Source: Aurantimicrobium minutum
GTDB lineage: Bacteria; Actinomycetota; Actinomycetes; Actinomycetales; Microbacteriaceae
Reading direction: 5' to 3'
Length of the DNA stretch: 64,000 nt
Assembly (NCBI RefSeq): GCF_029893825.1
Contig: NZ_JARXXV010000001.1
Span: forward strand, 1,426,001 to 1,490,000
Shown in pieces: positions 47,327-55,746 of this stretch (position 1 is the first letter of the stretch; each line of letters opens with the position of its first letter). The translations under genes were made by a program, and so were the position numbers. The notes under the pieces are model-generated. The model was not told the origin of the DNA. It searched no databases and saw only the letters and a list, made by a program, of their open reading frames with translations.

Positions 47327-48640
47327 ATGCGCGTCTCCGTCATCGGCTGTGGCTATCTCGGCGCTGTTCACGCAGCGGCAATGGCCGACCTCGGTCACGA
47401 GGTTATTGCGGTTGATGTGGACGCAGACAAAGTTGCCGCGTTAGCTGCGGGTAACCCGCCCTTCTTCGAACCAGGTTTGCCTGAAATTCTGAGTTCCTCC
47501 CTAGCTTCTGGCCGTCTGCGGTTCACCACAGACATCTCAGAGGTCGCAGGTGCGCGCCTGCACTTCATAGCTGTGGGCACTCCGCAGAGCAACGACAGTG
47601 GCGCTGCGGATGTGAGCTTTGTCAATGCCGCCATTGATGCCCTTATTCCCCACCTGGGAGACACGGACGTAGTCGTGGGCAAGAGCACGGTTCCGGTCGG
47701 AACCGCCCAGCGTCTTGCCGAAAGAATCCTCACCTCAGGCTCTTCGGCAACACTGGTGTGGAATCCAGAGTTCTTACGTGAAGGCTTTGCGGTGAAGGAC
47801 ACGCTCTCGCCTGATCGCTTGGTATTCGGTATTGCTCCCGGCGCCCATGCAAAACAAGCTAGCGCCGCCCTGCACGAGGTCTATGCGGCCACGATTGCGG
47901 CAGGAACTCCCGTGGTGGAAACCGACCTTGCCACGGCAGAGCTGGTGAAGACCGCGGCCAATGCCTTCTTAGCCACCAAGATCAGCTTCATCAACGCGAT
48001 GAGTGAGATTGCCGAAGCTACCGGTGCGAACGTGACCGAGTTGGCAGATGCCATTGGCTATGACACTCGTATTGGCCGACGATTCTTGAACGCCGGTGTG
48101 GGCTTCGGTGGTGGCTGTCTACCTAAGGACATCCGTGCCTTCTCTGCACGTGCTGAAGAACTGGGTCTGGGGTCTTCTGTTGCCTTCTTGAGCGAAGTGG
48201 ACGCAATCAATCTGCGTCAGCGTGAGCGTGTGATCAACCGCGTCATTGCTGATGCCGGTGGCGATGCCACCAGCATCAAGGTTGCCGTGTTGGGTCTAGC
48301 TTTCAAGCCGCAGTCGGATGATGTTCGCGACTCACCAGCCCTGGATGTTGCTAGAGGCTTAGTGGATGCTGGTGCGGTCGTTGTGGCCTATGACCCCGAA
48401 GCAATGGGGCCTGCACTCAAGCGCTTCCCCGAGCTGACGGTGGCGCAGAATGCTCAGCAGGCACTGCTGGATGCAGACATTGCCGTGCTGGTAACCGAGT
48501 GGCCAGAGTTTGTTGACCTAGATCCCCGCAATGTGGGAGACCTGATGAAGCACAAGCGCATCGTGGATGCACGCAATGTGTTGGATCCTGCTGCGTGGAG
48601 AGCCGCTGGCTTCCACTACAGCAGTATGGGACGCCCCTAA
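47327..48640 (+). CDS. ugd: UDP-glucose 6-dehydrogenase
   Basis: Oxidises UDP-glucose to UDP-glucuronate for surface polysaccharide. 437 residues from the ATG at 47327. NAD-binding MRVSVIGCGYLGAVHAAAM is at the N-terminus, the catalytic cysteine is in GVGFGGGCLPKD (about residue 263), and the C-terminal UDP-binding domain contains GLAFKPQSDDVRDSPALD and EWPEF. A longer frame upstream lies inside tdk and is not used. It stands alone here without an obvious polysaccharide cluster. Confidence 0.95.
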   Translation: MRVSVIGCGYLGAVHAAAMADLGHEVIAVDVDADKVAALAAGNPPFFEPGLPEILSSSLASGRLRFTTDISEVAGARLHFIAVGTPQSNDSGAADVSFVNAAIDALIPHLGDTDVVVGKSTVPVGTAQRLAERILTSGSSATLVWNPEFLREGFAVKDTLSPDRLVFGIAPGAHAKQASAALHEVYAATIAAGTPVVETDLATAELVKTAANAFLATKISFINAMSEIAEATGANVTELADAIGYDTRIGRRFLNAGVGFGGGCLPKDIRAFSARAEELGLGSSVAFLSEVDAINLRQRERVINRVIADAGGDATSIKVAVLGLAFKPQSDDVRDSPALDVARGLVDAGAVVVAYDPEAMGPALKRFPELTVAQNAQQALLDADIAVLVTEWPEFVDLDPRNVGDLMKHKRIVDARNVLDPAAWRAAGFHYSSMGRP

Positions 48641-48647
48641 GAGGTCC

Positions 48648-50264
48648 CTAGGAACGCTTCAGTTTCCCCTTGACCTGGGCAACCAGCTCAGTGATCTCTT
48701 CTGAGCGCAACAGCCACAGCACAACGAAGTAGAGGGCGCCGAGGATGGCGGCATAGACAACGCTTTCAATGATGGCCACAGCAAGACTGTCTAAGCGAAT
48801 GAGCGTGGCACTGAACTGCAGCATGAAGTAGCCGGCAATCACGACCGGAACAACTGCAATGGCGTATTTGAGGTGGCTGACAAAGACCCGCTTGCCGTCG
48901 ATGCCACCGAGCTTCTTGCGCAAGAACATGAGCCCCACAATCACCTGAATAATGGTGGCGATGGTGAAGGACAGCGCCAGCATCGAGGCAATCAATTCAA
49001 CGGGGGAGAAGACAAGAACCAGCAATGAGCCACCCACAAACAGCAGAATCTGCAGCAGGGTGAAGAAGAATGGCGTTCTCGTGTCGTTGAAGGCGAAGTA
49101 GGTGCGCTGGATGACAAAGAGCATGCCATAGGGGGTCAGGCTCAAGATGTACATCATGATGACCACAGCCAGGGCGGCGATGTCTGCCGGCTTCGCACCG
49201 TCCATCAGAACCCACGCAATGAAGGGAGCGGTGACGAAGATGACCGCGGCAGAGCCGGTCATTACCAGGCCAATCACGCGCAGGGCAGAGGAGACATCCG
49301 CGCGCATGTCTTCAGGCTTGTCATTGCGGGCATGCTCAGCCAGGCGGGTGAAGTAGGCAGTGCCAATGGAGAAGGCAAGAATTGAGTAGGGCAGCATGAA
49401 GATCAGCCAGGCATACTGCAGGGCAGCAACCGAGGCGCCTTGACCAGAGGCCGTGCTTGCCACGTTGGTTGTGACGATGCCACCAAGCTGCATCACGATG
49501 ACGGTGGCCAGTGACCATCCGGCAATCTTGCCGAGGGTGCCAAAGCCCACACCGCGCCAAACAAAGTCTGGACGGTAGCTAATGCCGGCCTTGCGCCACG
49601 CAATGGAAAGAATGATGGCTTGGGCGATCACGCCGAGGGTGGCACTGCCGGCAAGCAGAGCTATCTGGCCCTCGTGCCAATCGCCAAGCCCACGATTACC
49701 GTCAGGGTCTGCACCAAAGAGCGCGATGTAAATGGCAAGGCCAGTGATGGCCACCACGTTGTTGAGCACCGGAGCCCAGGAGGAGGGGCCAAACACCTTC
49801 TTGGCATTGAGTACTTCACCCAAGATGTTGAAGAGGCCATAGAAGAAAATCTGTGGCAAACACCAATAGGCAAAGCCGACGGCTAGAGCCAGCTGCTGTG
49901 GTGACCATGCCATGGCATAGAGGCGCACCAGCAAGGGAGCAAGCGCCATGGCCAGTGCCGTAATGGCGAGAAGGAACACCATGGCAATGGTGACCAGCTT
50001 GTTCACATACGCACTGCCACCGTCATGACCGGCCATGGCTTGCACGATTTGGGGCACCAGCACAGCACTCAAGACACCGCCGATGAGCACCATATAGACG
50101 CTGTTGGGGATCATGTTTCCCACGGCAAAGGAGTCAGCACCCACAGATGCGGTCACACCGATTGCGGTGGCGAGCACCATGGCTTTGACGAAACCCAACA
50201 CGCGTGAAGCAGCGGTGCCGACTGCCATCAGGGTGCTGGCCCGGGCAATGGTGGAAGAAGCCAT
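48648..50264 (-). CDS. murJ: lipid II flippase MurJ
   Basis: A 538-residue polytopic membrane protein with about 14 hydrophobic segments (MviN/MOP superfamily). It starts with ATG 50264, after GGAAGG. MASSTIARASTLMAVGTAASRVLGF is a typical start; GADSFAVGNMIPNSVYMVLIGGVLSAVLVPQIV follows. It flips the lipid-linked peptidoglycan precursor from the cytoplasmic to the outer face. Unlike mycobacterial MurJ it has no C-terminal kinase-like extension. It is divergent from a FemAB-type peptidoglycan ligase. Confidence 0.93.
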   Translation of the reverse strand: MASSTIARASTLMAVGTAASRVLGFVKAMVLATAIGVTASVGADSFAVGNMIPNSVYMVLIGGVLSAVLVPQIVQAMAGHDGGSAYVNKLVTIAMVFLLAITALAMALAPLLVRLYAMAWSPQQLALAVGFAYWCLPQIFFYGLFNILGEVLNAKKVFGPSSWAPVLNNVVAITGLAIYIALFGADPDGNRGLGDWHEGQIALLAGSATLGVIAQAIILSIAWRKAGISYRPDFVWRGVGFGTLGKIAGWSLATVIVMQLGGIVTTNVASTASGQGASVAALQYAWLIFMLPYSILAFSIGTAYFTRLAEHARNDKPEDMRADVSSALRVIGLVMTGSAAVIFVTAPFIAWVLMDGAKPADIAALAVVIMMYILSLTPYGMLFVIQRTYFAFNDTRTPFFFTLLQILLFVGGSLLVLVFSPVELIASMLALSFTIATIIQVIVGLMFLRKKLGGIDGKRVFVSHLKYAIAVVPVVIAGYFMLQFSATLIRLDSLAVAIIESVVYAAILGALYFVVLWLLRSEEITELVAQVKGKLKRS

Positions 50265-50320
50265 CTACGGTTTTCCTTCCCACGCTGAGGGCCTTTAGTT
50301 TTGGCACAAAGTACTTGCCC

Positions 50321-50326
50321 TAAGCT
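50321..50326 (+). promoter_or_regulatory. -10 element TAAGCT, leaderless FemAB-family gene
   Basis: TAAGCT followed by 7 nt and the ATG at 50334, without a ribosome-binding site. Confidence 0.4.
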
Positions 50327-50333
50327 TAGTTCG

Positions 50334-51410
50334 ATGACTCTTCCAGTGCGCTTCGCGACCGACGCAGAGATTGCCAATTGGGACAATCTGGTCATTGCTA
50401 ACCCTGATCACGGGTCGATGTATCAGACCGAAAGCTTCGCCATTGCGAAGGCGATTGGTGGCTGGAGTGCTCGCCACCTCATCTTCAACGAGGCCAACAC
50501 AGAAGCAGCACCTCAGGTTGCTGGTCTCTTTATCGAACGCAGCATTCCGGGACTGGGCAAGCTCTGGTATGCGCCCACCGGTCCAGGTTTTGCCACCGCG
50601 GAACAGGTTGCTGCTGTTGTGCCCGCACTCAAAGAATTCGCAGCTGGGCACGGCGTATTCCTGGTCAAGCTGGAGTCAGAGATTCTTGTCTCTGACCGCG
50701 CAGATCAGACCCTGCTTAATGCCGGTCTGATCAAGGTGGACAACGTTCAGCCCATCTCCTCAACCGTGATGCTGGATCTCACCCCCGACATCGACACCAT
50801 CATGGCGAACATGCCGCAGAAGGGTCGCTATGCGATCCGTCGCGCTATTCGCGATGGCGTGACCGTGGCAGAGGCGCCGCTGACCGAAGAGAACATGCGC
50901 ATCATGTACAAGCTCCTGGGCGCAACCGGTGACGACGCTGGCTTCATGATTCGCACCTACGACTACTACGTCTCGTTCTGGAACGAATACGCCAAGCGTG
51001 ACCAGGGCAAGATGTTCTTCGCCTACGTCGATGGTGAGGTTGTTGCCGGTGCCTACACTGGCTGGCTGGGCTACAAGGCTTGGTATAAAGACGGTGCGTC
51101 TATTCGTGACCGCAAGGCCTATGGCGCAAGCCACGCCTTGCAGTGGCACATCATCGAATGGCACAAAGCACGTGGTCAGGCTGTCAGCTACGACATGATG
51201 GGGTGCCCACCATCTGACCAGCTCAAGGACACCTCCCACCACTTGCACGGCATTGGCATGTTCAAGACCAGCCTGAGCCCCATCGTGATCGACCGAGTGG
51301 GAACCTACGACCTGGTCGTGGATGAAAAGAAGACCAAGCTGTGGAACAAGTTCGGCTACCGCATTGCAGGCAAGCTCAACCGCATGTTCCGCAAAGAGGT
51401 TTACTTCTAA
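50334..51410 (+). CDS. FemAB-family peptidyltransferase (lipid II cross-bridge)
   Basis: A 358-residue protein of the FemX/FemAB type, double GNAT-fold enzymes that add amino acids from aminoacyl-tRNA to the stem peptide of lipid II. Landmarks: DHGSMYQTESFAIAKAIGGWS, RYAIRRAIRDGVTV in the linker, and the C-terminal block YDMMGCPPSDQLKDTSHHLH. The last stretch is strongly conserved in such ligases. ATG 50334 was preferred over an upstream frame opening at 50301. It is divergent from murJ across about 70 bp, so lipid II flipping and cross-bridge assembly are neighbours. Confidence 0.87.
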   Translation: MTLPVRFATDAEIANWDNLVIANPDHGSMYQTESFAIAKAIGGWSARHLIFNEANTEAAPQVAGLFIERSIPGLGKLWYAPTGPGFATAEQVAAVVPALKEFAAGHGVFLVKLESEILVSDRADQTLLNAGLIKVDNVQPISSTVMLDLTPDIDTIMANMPQKGRYAIRRAIRDGVTVAEAPLTEENMRIMYKLLGATGDDAGFMIRTYDYYVSFWNEYAKRDQGKMFFAYVDGEVVAGAYTGWLGYKAWYKDGASIRDRKAYGASHALQWHIIEWHKARGQAVSYDMMGCPPSDQLKDTSHHLHGIGMFKTSLSPIVIDRVGTYDLVVDEKKTKLWNKFGYRIAGKLNRMFRKEVYF

Positions 51411-51413
51411 GCT

Positions 51414-52361
51414 TTAGCCTTCGCGTGCGGTGAGGGTCACGAGTGACGCCTCCGGAGCACAGGCAAAGCGCACGGGTGCATAAATTGATGTGCCAACACC
51501 GGCAGAGACATTGAGGGCTGCTGTGCGGCTGCCGTGGCGCCAGGAGCTCAGTCCCTTGACCTGGTCACGGGGGATGTCGCAGTTGGTGACGAGGGCGCCA
51601 AAGCCTGGAACACACACCTGACCGCCATGCGTGTGGCCGGCAAAGATCATGTCAGCACCCTGCGTGACGAAGTCGTTCAGAATGCGCTGATAGGGCGCGT
51701 GTGCAACACCCATGGTGATTTCCGGTGTGGTCTCAGACAGGAAGTCCTCAGACTGAATGGACTCGAGTGCGCGCTCCATCCGGGAGAGCGAATCAAAGCA
51801 GCGGTGAGGATCGTCCACGCCCATGAAGTCGATGCGACGGCTGCCAATGGTCAGCGTTGCGGCGGAGTTGTTGAGATTAGCCCAGCCCATTTCCTCAGTG
51901 AAAAACTCCATCAAAGCTGCAGTGTCTAACCGGGTGGCAACCTTGGTTGCCTTGGAGGGTCCTGCGAAGTAAGCGAAGGGGTTTTTGAACTCTGGAGCAA
52001 AGTAATCGTTGGAACCGTTGACGAACACCCCAGGAACCCCAGCAAATGCCCGCAGAGTCTCCTCGAGAGCAGGCAGTGCCTTCTCGTGACCGAGGTTGTC
52101 TCCGGTGTTCACAATCAGGTCAGGCGAGAGTGATGCCAATGAGCGAATCCACTCCATCTTTCCCTTTTGCCAGGGGGCAAGGTGAAGATCGGAGATGTGG
52201 AGCACGCGCAAGGGGGCAGAGCCAGGCTCGAGAACCTGTGCTTCTATCTGACGGAGCGTGAACGCATTGCGTTCAATCAGCGTTCCCCACACCAGCGCAC
52301 CTGCACCAATCAGCCCGATGCCCAGAAGGACATCGCGGCCAAGTGATGAGGAGGAGCTCAT
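51414..52361 (-). CDS. membrane-anchored metallophosphoesterase (calcineurin-like)
   Basis: A 315-residue protein with an N-terminal membrane helix (DVLLGIGLIGAGALVWGTLI). The phosphoesterase metal motifs are present: HISDLHLAP (D-x-H), NTGDN, VNGSND (the usual GNHD reads GSND here), GVAHAPY and AGHTHGGQ. A substrate cannot be assigned; phospholipid or nucleotide phosphoesterase activity is typical. ATG 52361 overlaps the ponA stop (TAATG), so it is translated with the penicillin-binding protein, a pairing common in actinobacteria. Confidence 0.87.
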   Translation of the reverse strand: MSSSSSLGRDVLLGIGLIGAGALVWGTLIERNAFTLRQIEAQVLEPGSAPLRVLHISDLHLAPWQKGKMEWIRSLASLSPDLIVNTGDNLGHEKALPALEETLRAFAGVPGVFVNGSNDYFAPEFKNPFAYFAGPSKATKVATRLDTAALMEFFTEEMGWANLNNSAATLTIGSRRIDFMGVDDPHRCFDSLSRMERALESIQSEDFLSETTPEITMGVAHAPYQRILNDFVTQGADMIFAGHTHGGQVCVPGFGALVTNCDIPRDQVKGLSSWRHGSRTAALNVSAGVGTSIYAPVRFACAPEASLVTLTAREG

Positions 52362-54961
52362 TACTTCTGGACGGTAATGACGATTGGTGTGGTTGGTTTG
52401 ACGAAGCCACCAGAAGGTGTCTGCGTGACAACCAGACGCTGACCAACAGGCAGTGGGTTCGGCTGGCCAGGGCAGGCCGTGGGAGACGCACTTGGAGTTG
52501 GTGCAGGGGTTGGAGCAGGTGGAAGTGGCACAGGACACAGCGCATCTGGGATGGGCAGTTCCACCGTGGGAGCAACAGTCCAGCCAGCAGCAACCAGGGT
52601 GCTGCGAGCCTGAGTCTCAGTCATGCCCACGGTGCTGGGTGGTCCAGCAACCAGGGTGTGGTTAGAGAAGTAGACCTTGACCTCGCCACCAACTGCAGTG
52701 GGTTCACCAGAAGCTGGTTCCGACTTCGCAACGGTGTTGAGGGGGAGTTCTGAGTCCATCTCGCCACCATCAACGAAGGTCAGACCAACACTCTCAATGA
52801 GTGATTGTGCCTGTTCCTTGGTGAGGCCCTGGATGGCAGGAACACTGACGGACTTACCCTTGACCAGGTTTGGATCTGGTGCGCCGAAGGCGTCACCACC
52901 GAACTGGCGGTTTGCCACCGTCATGATGTCTCGCCAGATGTCTTGCTTGGTGTTGTATTGGCGACCGCCGGTGAAGTCGACACTCGAGAGTGCGACGTGA
53001 CCGGAAACGTTACCGAGCCAGACCACGGTGGCAACCTTGGTGGTTGAACCCATGATCCAGTTCTGTTCCGCGTTATCGGAGGTACCGGTCTTGGCAATCC
53101 AGGGGATGTCATCTCCAACTGCAGCGCGTGCAGCAGTACCACCGGCTGAGTGCACATTCTCCATCGCATATGCGGTGGTGCGAGCAATAGCGGGGGTAAC
53201 CGACTGGGTGCACTTGGTCTTGGGGGGCGTAATCTTCTTACCCTTGTAGTCGATGATTTCATCGATGGCGATAGCAGTACAGGTCTTACCGTCGTTCGCA
53301 ATACCCGCAGTAGCAACTGCCATGGTCAGCGGAGCGATTTCCTCGGTACCAATAATGGTTGACGGGTTGGACTTCAACTGCTGGTAGTCAGCACGGTGAA
53401 CACCGAATGCTTCAGCATCCTTACGGATGTTACACAGGTCCATCTTCGAGGCCATGGTGATGAAGTTCAGGTTGTAGGAGTTCTTCAACGCGTTCATCAC
53501 GGTGGTGGTGGAGTCGAATGCACCGGCGTAGTTCACGGGGCGCCAGTTGGGGCCACCGGTGGGTTCACAGCTGTTCTTAAACTCCGTCATCTTCCAGTCT
53601 TTGACCTTGCCGGAAACAACCTCATTGAGACCGTGGCCCTGCTTGAGCCATTCGATCAGGGTGAAGATCTTGTAGGTCGAACCCACGGGGAATCCGGTGG
53701 AGCTACCGTACTTGCTGTCGGTGTTGTAGTTCACCGAGGTGAAGTTGGCGCCTGATGCAACAACCTCGGGGTCTGCAGAGTAATCCTTGCTTTGTGCCAT
53801 GGCGAGTACACGTCCGGTGCCAACCTGAACAGAAACGGCAGAACCTGCGATGTCACCTTCGGGAACAATCTTGGGCACGCGCTCATTGAGTGCAGTTTCT
53901 GCAGCTGCCTGCATCTCGACATCCAGTGTGGTCATGATCTTCCAACCACCGCGCTGGAATGCTGCCCAGCGCTCGTCTTCGGTCGCACCGAAGGCGGGGT
54001 CGTTCTTGATGATCCAGGTGACGTAGTCACAGAAGAACGCAGCACCACCGGCAGTCTGGCAACCGGTGCTCGACGGAGTAATCACGGGAGTAACAGGTTC
54101 TGCTACTGCTTCCTTGTATTGCTTGTCGGTGATCTTGCCTTCAGCAAGCATGCGACCAAGGACGTAGTTACGACGCTTCTCGTTGTAGGGAACGTTCTCA
54201 GCGATGTCGATACGCAAGTTGTTGGGGTTGTTCACGGTGGCGATCAAGCTGGCTGCTTGAGCCAGAGTGAGGTCTTTAGCCTTGACGCCGAAGTAGTACT
54301 CAGCAGCAGTTTCAATACCGTAGACACGGCCACCGAAGGAAGCAATGTTGAGGTAGCCGTTGAGGATCTCATCCTTGGAGTACTTGGATTCGATGCTAAT
54401 CGCCAGCTTCATTTCCTTGAGCTTGCGCTCAATGCTGGTCTGGGTAGCTGCGTAGTAGGCAGCCTTACGCGCATCAGGGTCAGAGATTTCTTCGGCGCGC
54501 ATCACCAAGATGTTCTTCACATACTGCTGGCTGATGGAAGAACCACCCTGCACGCTGCCACCGGTTGCGTTCGAGATGATGGCGCGGGCAGTACCAATGA
54601 GGTCAACACCACCGTGCTCATAGAAGCGGGGGTCTTCGGTCGCAATTGCGGCGTCAATGGCGTAGTTGGAGATGTCTTTGAGTGGAACAGTGATGCGGTT
54701 CTGTGCATAGAACGAAGCCAGGAGAACGTCAGTACCGTCCTCAGCCTTGGCATACATGCTCGACTTTTCGGCCAAGTCGTTGATCTTGAGGTATGCGGGG
54801 AGTTCGTCAAATACGCCCAGCGCACTGTTGGCTGTCACGCCAGTCACGGCGATAGCAGGGGTCACTGCAGCAGCAATGAGAACTGATGCAACAGCACTCA
54901 TGCCGACAAATGCGAGCAGTCCCCCGATGATTCCTGAACGCGTAGGCTTCTTGGCAAACAT
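52361..54961 (-). CDS. ponA: class A penicillin-binding protein with PASTA domains
   Basis: An 866-residue bifunctional peptidoglycan synthase. An N-terminal helix anchors it in the membrane. The GT51 glycosyltransferase contains ATEDPRFYEHGGVDLIG with the catalytic Glu, and GGSSISQQYVKN. The transpeptidase has the active serine in GSTYKIFT (S-x-x-K), SYN and KTGTSDN. Two PASTA-like modules follow: one at VPAIQGLTKEQAQSLIESVGL, one near PPSTVGMTETQARS. A Pro-rich segment (PPAPTPAPTPSASP) near the C-terminus leads to a last beta stretch. I chose ATG 54961, before the anchoring helix; a longer frame would overlap the divergent gene. A TAAATT box with a 7-nt gap precedes the ATG, so it may be leaderless. 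Confidence 0.94.
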   Translation of the reverse strand: MFAKKPTRSGIIGGLLAFVGMSAVASVLIAAAVTPAIAVTGVTANSALGVFDELPAYLKINDLAEKSSMYAKAEDGTDVLLASFYAQNRITVPLKDISNYAIDAAIATEDPRFYEHGGVDLIGTARAIISNATGGSVQGGSSISQQYVKNILVMRAEEISDPDARKAAYYAATQTSIERKLKEMKLAISIESKYSKDEILNGYLNIASFGGRVYGIETAAEYYFGVKAKDLTLAQAASLIATVNNPNNLRIDIAENVPYNEKRRNYVLGRMLAEGKITDKQYKEAVAEPVTPVITPSSTGCQTAGGAAFFCDYVTWIIKNDPAFGATEDERWAAFQRGGWKIMTTLDVEMQAAAETALNERVPKIVPEGDIAGSAVSVQVGTGRVLAMAQSKDYSADPEVVASGANFTSVNYNTDSKYGSSTGFPVGSTYKIFTLIEWLKQGHGLNEVVSGKVKDWKMTEFKNSCEPTGGPNWRPVNYAGAFDSTTTVMNALKNSYNLNFITMASKMDLCNIRKDAEAFGVHRADYQQLKSNPSTIIGTEEIAPLTMAVATAGIANDGKTCTAIAIDEIIDYKGKKITPPKTKCTQSVTPAIARTTAYAMENVHSAGGTAARAAVGDDIPWIAKTGTSDNAEQNWIMGSTTKVATVVWLGNVSGHVALSSVDFTGGRQYNTKQDIWRDIMTVANRQFGGDAFGAPDPNLVKGKSVSVPAIQGLTKEQAQSLIESVGLTFVDGGEMDSELPLNTVAKSEPASGEPTAVGGEVKVYFSNHTLVAGPPSTVGMTETQARSTLVAAGWTVAPTVELPIPDALCPVPLPPAPTPAPTPSASPTACPGQPNPLPVGQRLVVTQTPSGGFVKPTTPIVITVQK

Positions 54962-54979
54962 AGACTCTAATTTAGCCCG

Positions 54980-54994
54980 TATTTCTGAGAAATA
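54980..54994. repeat. TATTTCT-G-AGAAATA palindrome in the ponA/DUF4177 gap
   Basis: Perfect 7-bp arms around a single G, in the 48-bp divergent region. It lies at the likely -35 of ponA, so it could be an operator. Confidence 0.4.
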
Positions 54995-55009
54995 ACCGAA
55001 CGGAGACCC

Positions 55010-55171
55010 ATGGCCACCACCAAGTGGGAATACATCACCACTCCTCTGCTTATTCACAACACCACAGCCATTTTGAATACCTGGGGTTCAGAAGGCTGGG
55101 AGCTCGTTCAAATCGTCACCGGTCCCGAAGGCGGGCTGGTTGCATACCTCAAACGACCACTGGCTGACTAG
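55010..55171 (+). CDS. DUF4177 family small protein
   Basis: A 53-residue protein, MATTKWEYITTPLLIHN..., ending in YLKRPLAD. WEYITTPLL and the segment NTWGSEGWELVQIV are the DUF4177 pattern (KWEYKxxxL...LNxxGxxGWELVxV). CGGAGA sits at good distance before the ATG 55010. It lies 20 bp before the RidA gene and divergent from ponA, an arrangement common in Microbacteriaceae and their relatives. Function is unknown; its presence next to RidA suggests a shared transcript. Confidence 0.8.
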   Translation: MATTKWEYITTPLLIHNTTAILNTWGSEGWELVQIVTGPEGGLVAYLKRPLAD

Positions 55172-55191
55172 CCACAAGTAAGGAATAAAAC

Positions 55192-55662
55192 ATGTCCAAC
55201 ATTGACGCACGTCTGGCCGAACTCGGCATTGACATCCCCGACCTGGTTCCCCCCGTTGCGGCCTACACCCCTGCCGTCATTCACGGAGACCTCGTCTTCA
55301 CTTCAGGTCAGCTACCCATGGTCTCTGGCGCACTTCCTGCCACCGGGAAGGTGGGCGAAGGCCACGGACTCATTCCTGCATCTGATGCCAAGGAATACGC
55401 TCGCACCTGTGCACTCAACGCGCTCGCCGCGGTGAAGTCCGTACTCGGTGACCTCAACCGTGTGACCCGCGTGGTCAAGGTTGTCGGTTTCGTTTCGAGC
55501 GACCCTGCATTCACTGGTCAGCCCGGTGTGATCAACGGAGCTTCCGAAGTTCTCGGAGAAATCTTCGGCGACGCCGGCGTTCACGCCCGCTCTGCCGTGG
55601 GTGTTGCCGTGCTTCCACTGGATGCACCCGTTGAGGTCGAGATTGTGGTCTCGTTCAAGTAG
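55192..55662 (+). CDS. RidA family protein
   Basis: A 156-residue RidA/YjgF-type protein. These trimeric enzymes hydrolyse reactive enamine/imine intermediates made by PLP enzymes. GDLVFTSGQLPM and CALNALAAVKSVLGDLNRVTRVVK are the family landmarks. In the C-terminal motif, the usual R-x-A-V-G appears as ARSAVGVAVLPLDAPVEVEIV, with Arg preserved in HARSAVG; the family signature is intact. An RidA close to acsA and to amino-acid synthesis genes is consistent with its cleanup role. AAGGAA precedes the ATG. A terminator follows. Confidence 0.9.
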   Translation: MSNIDARLAELGIDIPDLVPPVAAYTPAVIHGDLVFTSGQLPMVSGALPATGKVGEGHGLIPASDAKEYARTCALNALAAVKSVLGDLNRVTRVVKVVGFVSSDPAFTGQPGVINGASEVLGEIFGDAGVHARSAVGVAVLPLDAPVEVEIVVSFK

Positions 55663-55690
55663 TCCACAAGAACACGTTCACAACATCAAT

Positions 55691-55726
55691 AAAGATCCCC
55701 AGGCCATAAGGCCTGGGGATCTTTTT
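55691..55726. terminator. bidirectional terminator between ridA-type gene and acsA
   Basis: AAAGATCCCCAGGCC (55691-55705), loop ATAA, GGCCTGGGGATCTTT (55710-55724), followed by Ts. It serves the convergent genes on both sides. Confidence 0.9.
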
Positions 55727-55746
55727 GTTGAGCTTCGTTGAGTTGG

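Noticed and set aside
53792-54886. 364-codon open frame opposite ponA
   Set aside because: The minus-strand penicillin-binding protein has all catalytic motifs here; the plus-strand frame shows none and is explained by codon bias.
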